64,000 nucleotides of DNA from Pseudomonadota bacterium (GTDB lineage Bacteria; Pseudomonadota; Gammaproteobacteria; Burkholderiales; Burkholderiaceae_C). Positions 8,110 through 16,212 of this stretch are shown here, piece after piece. The stretch lies in contig JAKBBP010000001.1 of the NCBI GenBank assembly GCA_021808445.1, positions 157,636 to 221,635 on the forward strand, in the 5' to 3' direction. The first letter of the stretch is position 1, and the number at the start of each line of letters is the position of its first letter. Made by a program: the position numbers and the translations under genes. A model generated the notes under the pieces. The model searched no databases and had not been told where the DNA came from. It worked only from the letters and a program-made list of their open reading frames with translations.

Positions 8110-11100
8110 ATGTCCCAGGCGTACGCGGCGCTGCGCTGCATGTCCAATTTCAGTTTCCTGCGCGGCGCCAGCCATCCCGAGGAACTGGTGCGCCGTGCCG
8201 GTGAACTGGGCTACACGGCCCTGGCGCTGACCGACGAATGCTCCCTGGCTGGCGTGGTGCGCGCCCACGTGGCAGCGCGCGAGGCAGGGGTGAAGCTGTT
8301 GCTGGGAAGCCAGTTCCGCCTGCGCCTGGACCACGAGCACGAGGCGGTGCTGGTGCTGCTGGCGCGGCATCGTGCGGACTACGCTGTCTTGTGCCGATTC
8401 ATCACCGCATTGCGCCGTGCCTCGCCCAAGGGCAGCTATCGCCTGGAGCTCGAGGCCCTGCTGCGCCAGCCCCCCGGCGCCTGCCTGGGCGTGCTGTGCC
8501 TGCCGCGCCGGGCCGACGATGCACGGCTGCTCGGCTGGGCCGCCGCGTTGCGCGAGGGCTTGGGCTCCACGCTGCGACTGGGCGTGGAGCTGCATCGCGA
8601 GCTGGACGACGCGCGCTGGCTGCAGCGCCTGCACGCGCTGTCGGGGCGGCTGGGCATGGAGCTCGTGGCCTGCCCCGACGTGCAGATGCACGCCGCCTCG
8701 CGCCAGCCGCTGCACGACACGCTGTGCGCCATCCGCCTGGGGCGTGAGCTGGCGCGCTGCGGCCTGGAGCTGCAACCCAATGCCGAGCGCGCGCTGCAGG
8801 GTCTGGAGCAGTTGGGCCGGCGCTACCCGGTCGAGCTCCTCGAGCGCAGCGCGCAGCTGGCGGACAGCTGCGTGTTCTCCCTCGAGGAGCTGCGTTACAA
8901 CTATCCCCGCGAAGTGGTGCCGCCAGGCCTGCAGGCCGACGAACACCTGCGCCGGCGGGTGTTCGAGGGGGCCTGGCGGCGCTGGCCGGGGGGGCCCGAC
9001 GCGGCGATGCGCGAACTCATCGAGCACGAACTCGCGCTCATCGCCGAGCTCGGCTATGCGCATTACTTTCTCACCGTCGACGACATCGTGGGCTTTGCAC
9101 GCTCGCGGGGCATCCTGTGTCAGGGGCGCGGCTCGGCGGCCAACAGCGTGGTGTGCTGGTGCCTGGGGGTGACCGAGGTCGATCCGGCGCGCATGCAGGT
9201 GTTGTTCGAGCGATTCATCAGCCGCGAGCGCAACGAGCCGCCGGACATCGATGTCGACTTCGAGCACGAGCGTCGCGAGGAGGTGATTCAGTACCTGTAT
9301 GCCAAGTACGGGCGTGAGCGCGCGGCCCTGACCGCCAGCGTCATCACCTACCGACCGCGCAGCGCCATCCGCGACGTCGGCAAGGCGCTGGGTTTCGCGC
9401 CGGAGACCGTCGATCGCCTGGCGCGCAACGTGCAATGGTGGGACGGACGCGAGATCGCCGCCGAGCGCCTGCTCGAGGCCGGCCTGGACCCCGCCGATCT
9501 GGGGGTGCGCCAGTGGATGGCGCTGGTGCGCGCGCTGCTGGGTTTTCCCCGCCACCTGTCGCAGCACACGGGGGGCTTCGTGCTCAGCGGCGATCCGCTG
9601 CACGAACTGGTGCCGGTGGAGAACGCGGCGATGCCCGGGCGCACGGTGATCGAGTGGGACAAGGACGACCTGGACGCGATGGGCATGCTCAAGGTGGATG
9701 TGCTGGCACTGGGCATGCTCACGGCGATCCGCAAGTCCCTGGATCTGATCGGCGCCGCGCGCGGACGACCCTTTGCGATGCAGGACATCCCGCCCGAGGA
9801 CCCGGCGACCTACGACATGCTGTGCGCGGCCGACTCGGTGGGGGTGTTCCAGGTGGAGTCGCGCGCCCAGCAGGGCATGCTGCCGCGCCTGCGCCCGCGC
9901 TGTTTCTACGACCTGGTGGTGGAGGTGGCGATCGTGCGCCCGGGGCCGATCCAGGGCGGCATGGTGCATCCCTACCTGCGGCGGCGTCAGGGCCTGGAGC
10001 CGGTGCACTACCCCAGCCCGGCACTGCGCCAGGCGCTGCAGCGCACGCTGGGCGTGCCGGTGTTCCAGGAGCAGGTGATGCAGATCAGCATGCTGGCTGC
10101 CGGGTTCAGCGCCGGCCAGGCCGACGGGCTGCGCCGCGCGATGGCGGCGTGGCGCCGCAAGGGATCGCTGCAGGTCTGGCGGGATCGCCTGGTCGGTGGC
10201 ATGGTCGAGCGGGGCTACGACCCGGCTTTCGCCGAGCAGATCTACGCCCAGGTGCAGGGTTTTTCCGAGTACGGATTTCCCGAGAGCCACGCGGCGTCCT
10301 TCGCCTTGCTGGTGTATGCCAGCGCCTGGATCAAGCGCCACCATCCCGCGCAGTTCCTGGCCGCGCTGCTCAACAGCCAGCCCATGGGGTTCTACACCCC
10401 CTCCCAACTGGTGCAGGATGCAAGGCGCCACGGCGTGCGCGTGCTGCCGCCCGACGTGCAGGCCAGTCGCTGGGACAGCCGGATCGAAGGTGCCGCCGTA
10501 CGCCTGGGCCTGCGCCTGGTGCGCGGCTTCGGGCAGCAGGCAGCGCGGCGTATCGAGGCGGCGCGCGCCGACGGCGCCTTTCTCGATGCGGTGGACCTGG
10601 CGCGCCGCGCGGCGCTGGCGGGCAGCGACATGCGCCTGCTGGCCGCCGCCGACGCCTTGCGCAGCCTGGCCGGACACCGGCGCCAGCAGGTGTGGCAGGC
10701 CGCCGCGGTGCACGCGCTGCCGCCGCTGCTGCGTGACGCGGCGCCCGCCGAGCCCGGACTGGATCTGAGCGCGCCGTCGGAGGGGGAAGACGTGGTTTTC
10801 GACTATGCCGCCACCGGCCTGAGCCTGCGCCGGCATCCGCTGGCGCTCTTGCGCGAGCGCCTGCATCCGCGCTGGCTGCGGGCCGCGCAGCTGGCCACGC
10901 TGCCCGACGGCAGCCGCGCGCGCGCCTGCGGCCTGGTCACGCTGCGCCAGCAACCCGAGACGGCGCGCGGAACCACCTTCGTGTCCCTGGAGGACGAGAC
11001 CGGAGTGGTGCAGGTGATCTGCTGGAAAAGCCTGCGCGAGCGCCAGCGGCAGGTGTTGTTGCGGGCGCGACTGCTGGCGGTGGCCGGACGTTGGCAGAGC

Positions 11101-11193
11101 GACGGCGCGGTGGGCAGCCTGCTGGCCGAGCGCCTGTTCGATCTCACGCCCCTGCTCGGAGAGCTTCCCACCGTGTCCCGCGATTTCCATTGA
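8110..11193 (+). CDS. dnaE2: Error-prone DNA polymerase III alpha subunit DnaE2 (ImuC)
   Basis: 1027 aa; PHP N-terminus YAALRCMSNFSFLRGASHPEELVRRAGELGYTALALTDECSLAGVVRAH; CQGRGSAANSVVCWCLGVTEVDP; NEPPDIDVDFEHERREEVIQYLYAKYGRERAALTASVITYRPRSAIRDVGKALG. Confidence 0.96.
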   Translation: MSQAYAALRCMSNFSFLRGASHPEELVRRAGELGYTALALTDECSLAGVVRAHVAAREAGVKLLLGSQFRLRLDHEHEAVLVLLARHRADYAVLCRFITALRRASPKGSYRLELEALLRQPPGACLGVLCLPRRADDARLLGWAAALREGLGSTLRLGVELHRELDDARWLQRLHALSGRLGMELVACPDVQMHAASRQPLHDTLCAIRLGRELARCGLELQPNAERALQGLEQLGRRYPVELLERSAQLADSCVFSLEELRYNYPREVVPPGLQADEHLRRRVFEGAWRRWPGGPDAAMRELIEHELALIAELGYAHYFLTVDDIVGFARSRGILCQGRGSAANSVVCWCLGVTEVDPARMQVLFERFISRERNEPPDIDVDFEHERREEVIQYLYAKYGRERAALTASVITYRPRSAIRDVGKALGFAPETVDRLARNVQWWDGREIAAERLLEAGLDPADLGVRQWMALVRALLGFPRHLSQHTGGFVLSGDPLHELVPVENAAMPGRTVIEWDKDDLDAMGMLKVDVLALGMLTAIRKSLDLIGAARGRPFAMQDIPPEDPATYDMLCAADSVGVFQVESRAQQGMLPRLRPRCFYDLVVEVAIVRPGPIQGGMVHPYLRRRQGLEPVHYPSPALRQALQRTLGVPVFQEQVMQISMLAAGFSAGQADGLRRAMAAWRRKGSLQVWRDRLVGGMVERGYDPAFAEQIYAQVQGFSEYGFPESHAASFALLVYASAWIKRHHPAQFLAALLNSQPMGFYTPSQLVQDARRHGVRVLPPDVQASRWDSRIEGAAVRLGLRLVRGFGQQAARRIEAARADGAFLDAVDLARRAALAGSDMRLLAAADALRSLAGHRRQQVWQAAAVHALPPLLRDAAPAEPGLDLSAPSEGEDVVFDYAATGLSLRRHPLALLRERLHPRWLRAAQLATLPDGSRARACGLVTLRQQPETARGTTFVSLEDETGVVQVICWKSLRERQRQVLLRARLLAVAGRWQSDGAVGSLLAERLFDLTPLLGELPTVSRDFH

Positions 11194-11253
11194 ATCCGCA
11201 CGCCGATCCTGGGGTGGACCGTCGCGGGCGGATGGGTTCAAAATCCAGGCCCC

Positions 11254-12321
11254 ATGAAGACCTTCCACAACCCCGTCCATGCCGGCCACTCGGCCCGGCA
11301 GGAAATGTTCCTCGGGCGCATGGTGCCCAGCCACGAGATCCCCGCGCGCGTCGAATACGTGCTGGACGAGCTGCGACGTCGCCCGCTGGGCGAGCTGCTG
11401 CTGCCCGGGATCGACGATGCGGTGCTGGGGCGAGCCCTGCTGCGCGTGCACGACGGAGCCTATCTGGAATTCCTGCAGCAGGCCTGGCAGGACTGGATTG
11501 CGCTGGACCCCGGCAATGCCCAGCGCGATGCGCTGCCCAACGCATGGCCCCTGGCACGGCGCCACGGTTTTCGTGCCGATGCGCCGACACGCCATGTCGT
11601 GGCCCGTCTCGGACAGCATGCCTTCGATGCCGGGACCCCCCTGACCGCGGGGAGCTGGACCGCGGCGCGTGGCGCCGCCGCTTGCGCCCTGGCGGCCGCG
11701 CAGGCGCTGCTGGCGGGCGAGCGCGCCGCCTTCGCGCTCACGCGCCCGCCGGGCCACCATGCCGGACCCGACTACTTCGGCGGCTACTGTTTCCTGAACC
11801 ATGCCGCGCTGGCGGCGCAGGCGCTGCGCGATGGCGGCTGCTCTCGCGTGGCGGTGCTGGACGTCGACTATCACCATGGCAACGGCACGCAGACCGTGTT
11901 CTACGAACGCAGCGACGTGCTGACCCTGTCGCTGCACGGCGACCCGACCACCGAATACCCGTATTTCCTCGGTTTCGCGGACGAGCGAGGCGCCGGACCC
12001 GGCGAGGGCTTCAATCTCAACCTGCCCCTGCCGCGGGGCAGTGATTTCAAGGTATGGAGCGCGGCGTTGGAGCGGGCCTTGCGCGAAGTGCGGGACTTCG
12101 GGGCCGAGGCGCTGGTGGTGCCGATGGGACTGGACACCTTCGCCGGCGACCCGATCGGCAGTTTCGAGTTGCAGTCCTCGCACTACGAGCAGGTCGGCAG
12201 GTGGCTGGCGGGCGCCGGGCTGCCCACGCTGTTCACCTTCGAGGGCGGCTACGCGGTGGCTGAACTCGGAGTCAACGCGGTGAACCTGCTGCAGGGTTTC
12301 GAGGCCCTCGCCGGGGGCTGA
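11254..12321 (+). CDS. Class II histone deacetylase / acetylpolyamine amidohydrolase family protein
   Basis: ALTRPPGHHAGPDYFGGYCFLNHAALAAQAL...VAVLDVDYHHGNGTQTVFYERSDVLTLSLHGDPTTEYPYFLGFADERGAGPGEGFNLNLPLP: HDAC zinc-site motifs. Confidence 0.92.
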   Translation: MKTFHNPVHAGHSARQEMFLGRMVPSHEIPARVEYVLDELRRRPLGELLLPGIDDAVLGRALLRVHDGAYLEFLQQAWQDWIALDPGNAQRDALPNAWPLARRHGFRADAPTRHVVARLGQHAFDAGTPLTAGSWTAARGAAACALAAAQALLAGERAAFALTRPPGHHAGPDYFGGYCFLNHAALAAQALRDGGCSRVAVLDVDYHHGNGTQTVFYERSDVLTLSLHGDPTTEYPYFLGFADERGAGPGEGFNLNLPLPRGSDFKVWSAALERALREVRDFGAEALVVPMGLDTFAGDPIGSFELQSSHYEQVGRWLAGAGLPTLFTFEGGYAVAELGVNAVNLLQGFEALAGG

Positions 12322-12406
12322 TCGACCGCGGGCAGGCATGGTCCTGGCAGGGCACAATAGGGCCATGCAGGCCCATGGGCGTGCCTGCGTGCCCCCTTCT
12401 TCTTCC

Positions 12407-13057
12407 ATGAACCCCATCGCCTCCTCCCTGCTCGCCTTCAGTGCCGCGGCGCTGGTGCTGACCATCACTCCGGGGGTGGACACCGCCTTGGTGCTGCGCA
12501 GCGCCGCCGGGTCGGGGCGACGGCGCGCAGCGGCGGCGGCGCTGGGCGTGGCCATGGGTTGCCTGGCCTGGGGCTTGCTGGCCGCGGCCGGCCTGGCTGC
12601 GCTGCTCGCGGCCTCGTCCCGCGCCTACGACGCGTTGCGCCTGCTGGGTGCGGGCTACCTGGGCTGGCTGGGCCTGCGGCTGTTGTTGCGCCCAGGGCGA
12701 TCCTTCACGCCGCCGGCACAGCGCGGCGAGCAGGCGCAGGCACCGCGGGGCGTCGCTGCGCCGGGCCTGGCTTCGGACGGGCTGCGCGGGCTGCTGACCA
12801 ATCTGCTCAACCCCAAGGTCGGGGTGTTCTATGTGAGTTTTCTGCCCCAGTTCGTTCCCCATGGCGTGTGGGTCGGGGGCTTTCTGTTCCTGCTCGCCTG
12901 CGTGCATGTGGTGTTGTCGCTGGCCTGGTTCGCCGTGTTGATCGCGGCCACGGCGCCGATCGGGCGCTGGCTTTCCAGCCGGCGCGTGGCGCGAACCCTC
13001 GATCGCTGCACGGGCCTGGTGTTCCTGGCCTTTGGTGCGCGCCTGGCGGCTGGCTGA
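12407..13057 (+). CDS. LysE/RhtB family exporter
   Basis: MNPIASSLLAFSAAALVLTITPGVDTALVLRSAAGSGRRRAAAAALGVAMG...LRGLLTNLLNPKVGVFYVSFLPQFV: LysE signatures. Confidence 0.92.
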   Translation: MNPIASSLLAFSAAALVLTITPGVDTALVLRSAAGSGRRRAAAAALGVAMGCLAWGLLAAAGLAALLAASSRAYDALRLLGAGYLGWLGLRLLLRPGRSFTPPAQRGEQAQAPRGVAAPGLASDGLRGLLTNLLNPKVGVFYVSFLPQFVPHGVWVGGFLFLLACVHVVLSLAWFAVLIAATAPIGRWLSSRRVARTLDRCTGLVFLAFGARLAAG

Positions 13058-13074
13058 TTCCGGGAGATTCCTGC

Positions 13075-13923
13075 ATGGCCTTGCGTTTCGAAGGAAGTTC
13101 CGACTACGTGGCGACGGAGGATCTGAAGATCGCCGTCCATGCGGCGATCACGCTGCAGCGTCCGCTGCTGATCAAGGGCGAGCCGGGAACCGGCAAGACC
13201 ATGCTGGCCGAGGAGGTGGCGCGAGCCCTCGGGCTGCCGCTGCTGCAGTGGCACGTGAAATCCACGACCAAGGCGCAGCAGGGCCTGTACGAGTACGACG
13301 CCGTGTCGCGCCTGCGGGACTCGCAGCTCGGCGACGCCAAGGTGCACGACATCCGCAACTACATCGTCAAGGGCGTGCTGTGGCAGGCCTTCGACCACGA
13401 CGGCCCCTGCGTGATCCTGATCGACGAGATCGACAAGGCCGACATCGAGTTTCCCAACGATCTGCTGCGCGAACTCGACCGCATGGAATTCCATTGCTAC
13501 GAGACCCGCGAGACCGTCCGGGCACGCCACCGGCCCCTGGTGTTCATCACCTCGAACAACGAGAAGGAACTGCCGGACGCCTTTCTGCGTCGCTGCTTCT
13601 TCCACTACATCCGCTTCCCCGATCGCGAGACCATGGCACGCATCGTGGACGTGCATTTCCCCGGGTTGCGCAAGGAATTGCTGAGCGAGGCGCTGGAGGT
13701 GTTCTTCGGTCTGCGCGAGGTGCAGGGCCTGAAGAAAAAACCTTCGACCTCGGAACTCATCGACTGGCTCAAGCTGCTGGTGGCCGAGGACATCGGCCCC
13801 GAGGCACTGCGCAGCGGCGACCACAAGGTGGTGGTGCCGCCCCTGCACGGCGCGCTGCTGAAGAACGAGCAGGATGTGCATCTGTTCGAGCGCCTGGTGT
13901 TCATGGCACGCCACAACCGGTGA
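13075..13923 (+). CDS. MoxR-family AAA+ ATPase
   Basis: ATG at 13075 in ORF 12559..13923: [80 protein letters not shown]...VILIDEIDKADIEFPNDLLRELD. Confidence 0.93.
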   Translation: MALRFEGSSDYVATEDLKIAVHAAITLQRPLLIKGEPGTGKTMLAEEVARALGLPLLQWHVKSTTKAQQGLYEYDAVSRLRDSQLGDAKVHDIRNYIVKGVLWQAFDHDGPCVILIDEIDKADIEFPNDLLRELDRMEFHCYETRETVRARHRPLVFITSNNEKELPDAFLRRCFFHYIRFPDRETMARIVDVHFPGLRKELLSEALEVFFGLREVQGLKKKPSTSELIDWLKLLVAEDIGPEALRSGDHKVVVPPLHGALLKNEQDVHLFERLVFMARHNR

Positions 13924-13925
13924 TG

Positions 13926-14003
13926 GACCACGGCCCCCACGCCGCCTGCGGTCGCTGCCCCCCGAGGGCGGCGCCGGGCCCGGCGTGCGCCGGCGGAGCC
14001 AGT
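13926..14003. repeat. Candidate GC-rich dyad-containing intergenic repeat between moxR-like and VWA genes
   Basis: cacggcccccacgccgcctgcggtcgctgccccccgagggcggcgccgggcccggcgtgcgccggcggagcc: contains CGCTGCCCCCCGAGGG and GCCGGGCCCGGC dyads reminiscent of interspersed Burkholderiales repeats (family membership is recollection, not search). Confidence 0.4.
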
Positions 14004-14008
14004 TTCCC

Positions 14009-15181
14009 ATGCTGATCGATTTCTTCCTGCATTTGCGTGACTGCGGTCTGGCGGTCTCCACGCGCGAGTATCTGGGGCTGCTGGAGGCTCTGCAGGCGCG
14101 GGTGATCGGGCATTCCATCGACGAGTTCCATGCCCTGTCGCGTGCCACGCTGATCAAGGACGAGTCGAATTACGACAAGTTCGACCGCGCTTTCGGGCAG
14201 TACTTCCGCGGTGTTCAGAACCTGCCGGGCCTGCAGGCCGACCTGCCCGAGGAATGGCTGCGCGCGTCGATGCGCAAGCACCTGTCGCCCGAAGACAGGG
14301 CGCGTCTGGAAAAGCTCGGCTGGGATCGACTGATGGAGGAATTCCGCAAGCGCCTGGAGGAGCAGAAGGGGCGCCACGCCGGCGGCAGCCGCTGGATCGG
14401 CACCGGCGGCAGCAGCCCTTTCGGAAACGGCGGCTACCACCCGGAGGGCATCCGGGTCGGGGGGCCCTCGGCCGGCAACCGCAGCGCCGTCAAGGTGTGG
14501 GAGCGCCGCGAGTTCGACAACCTGGACGACCAGGTGGAACTGGGTACGCGCAACATCAAGGTGGCGCTGCGCCGGCTGCGCCGCTTCGCACGCGAGGGGG
14601 CGGCCGACGAACTGGACCTGGACGGCACCGTGCTGGGCACGGCGCGCAACGCCGGCTGGCTGGACCTGCGCATGCGCGCGCAGCGCCACAATCGCGTCAA
14701 GGTGCTGTTGTTCCTCGACGTGGGGGGCTCGATGGACGAGCACATCCGCATCTGCGAGGAGCTGTTCTCGGCCGCGCGCGGCGAGTTCAAGCATCTGGAG
14801 CATTTCTATTTCCACAACTGCATCTACGACCACGTGTGGAAGGACAACCGGCGGCGGCACGCCGAGCGCCTGGACCTGCACGATCTGATGCACAAGTTCG
14901 GCGAGGATTACAAGGTCGTGGTGGTCGGCGACGCGACCATGAGCCCCTACGAGATCCTGCAGCCCGGCGGCGCGCTGGAATACGCCAACGAGGAGCCCGG
15001 CGCTGCCTGGCTGCAGCGCCTGCTGCAGACCTGGCGCCACGCGGTGTGGCTCAACCCGACCCCGCCCAATCTGTGGCAATACCACCATTCCATCGAGATC
15101 ATCCGCAGCATCTTCGGCGCACGCATGTTCCCGATGACCCTGGACGGACTCTCGCGTGCGATGCGCGAGCTCAACAAGTGA
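14009..15181 (+). CDS. VWA-domain (CoxE-like) protein
   Basis: MLIDFFLHLRDCGLAVSTREYLGLLEALQARVI...VKVLLFLDVGGSMDEHIRICEELFSAARGEFKHLEHFYFHNCIYDHVW: DVGGSMD MIDAS-like motif; directly after MoxR gene. Confidence 0.9.
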   Translation: MLIDFFLHLRDCGLAVSTREYLGLLEALQARVIGHSIDEFHALSRATLIKDESNYDKFDRAFGQYFRGVQNLPGLQADLPEEWLRASMRKHLSPEDRARLEKLGWDRLMEEFRKRLEEQKGRHAGGSRWIGTGGSSPFGNGGYHPEGIRVGGPSAGNRSAVKVWERREFDNLDDQVELGTRNIKVALRRLRRFAREGAADELDLDGTVLGTARNAGWLDLRMRAQRHNRVKVLLFLDVGGSMDEHIRICEELFSAARGEFKHLEHFYFHNCIYDHVWKDNRRRHAERLDLHDLMHKFGEDYKVVVVGDATMSPYEILQPGGALEYANEEPGAAWLQRLLQTWRHAVWLNPTPPNLWQYHHSIEIIRSIFGARMFPMTLDGLSRAMRELNK

Positions 15182-16197
15182 CCCTGCCAACTCCCGGGCT
15201 GGCCCAGGCCGCCGCAATCCATCCTCGCGACGCCCTGTTCGCGGCCGGCGATCCGGTCCGGTCGCTGGCTGCCTGCGAACATTTCGCGGGAAGCCGCCGC
15301 CTGCTCGACAAGGCGCTGGCGCTGCAGGCGGCCATGGGCCCGGTGTTCGACCTCACCGCCGATTGCGAGGACGGTGCCGCGGCCGGACAGGAGGCCGAGC
15401 AGGCTCGCATGGTGGCCGAGCTGGTGAATTCCCCGGCCAACCGTTTCGGGCGGGTCGGCGTGCGCATCCACGCCCCCTCCGAGCCCTGCTGGCGCGAGGA
15501 CGTGCGGCGCATCGTGGTGGAGGCCGGCTCCCGTCTGGCCTATGTCACCATCCCCAAGGCCGACAGCGAGCACGAGCTGCTGGAAGTGGTCGAGGTGGTG
15601 CAGGAGGCCGCGCGCGAAGGCGGGCGCAGGTCGGCACTGCCGGTGCACGTGCTGATCGAGACCCACGGAGCCCTGCGCCGGGTGTGGGAGATCGCGGCCT
15701 TGCCCCAGGTCGAGGTGCTGGACTTCGGCATCATGGACTGGGTCAGCGCGCACCGCGGCGCCATCGACGCCCGGGCCATGCACAGCCCGGGCCAGTTCGA
15801 GCATCCCCTGGTGGTGCGCGCCAAGGCCGAGATCGCCTCCGCCGCGCTGGCCCATGGGCGCATGGCCGCGCACAACGTCTGCACCGAGCTGCGCGACCCG
15901 GAGGTCGTGCGCTCGGATGCGCTGCGCGCCCGGCGCGAGTTCGGCTTCCAGCGCATGTGGAGCATCCATCCCCTGCAGATCATGCCCATCGTCGAGGCCA
16001 TGCGCCCGGAATTCGACCAGGTGGAGCAGGGCACGCAGATCCTGCTGGCCGCGCAGGCGAACCGGTGGGGTCCCATCCAGCATGCGGGCAGGCTTCACGA
16101 CCGCGCCTCCTATCGCTACTACTGGTCGCTGCTGGAGCGCGCCCGGGCCACGGGCCAGCACATTCCCGAGCAGGCACTCCAGGCCTTTTTTGCCTGA
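15178..16197 (+). CDS. HpcH/HpaI aldolase / CitE-like acyl-CoA lyase
   Basis: GTG start overlapping the VWA stop by 4 bp; LDKALALQAAMGPVFDLTADCEDGAAAGQE...AYVTIPKADSEHELLEVVEVV...LPVHVLIETHGALRRVWEIAALPQVEVLDFGIMDWVSAHRG...MWSIHPLQIMPIVEAMRP. Confidence 0.88.
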   Translation: MTLPTPGLAQAAAIHPRDALFAAGDPVRSLAACEHFAGSRRLLDKALALQAAMGPVFDLTADCEDGAAAGQEAEQARMVAELVNSPANRFGRVGVRIHAPSEPCWREDVRRIVVEAGSRLAYVTIPKADSEHELLEVVEVVQEAAREGGRRSALPVHVLIETHGALRRVWEIAALPQVEVLDFGIMDWVSAHRGAIDARAMHSPGQFEHPLVVRAKAEIASAALAHGRMAAHNVCTELRDPEVVRSDALRARREFGFQRMWSIHPLQIMPIVEAMRPEFDQVEQGTQILLAAQANRWGPIQHAGRLHDRASYRYYWSLLERARATGQHIPEQALQAFFA

Positions 16198-16212
16198 AGC
16201 CCGGGCCCGCCG

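Noticed and set aside
6763-12555. 1930-aa minus-strand ORF opposite imuA-imuB-dnaE2-HDAC
   Set aside because: Antisense to four well-supported genes; low-complexity Q/H/A/R/G composition typical of the shadow frame in GC-rich DNA; no recognisable domain.
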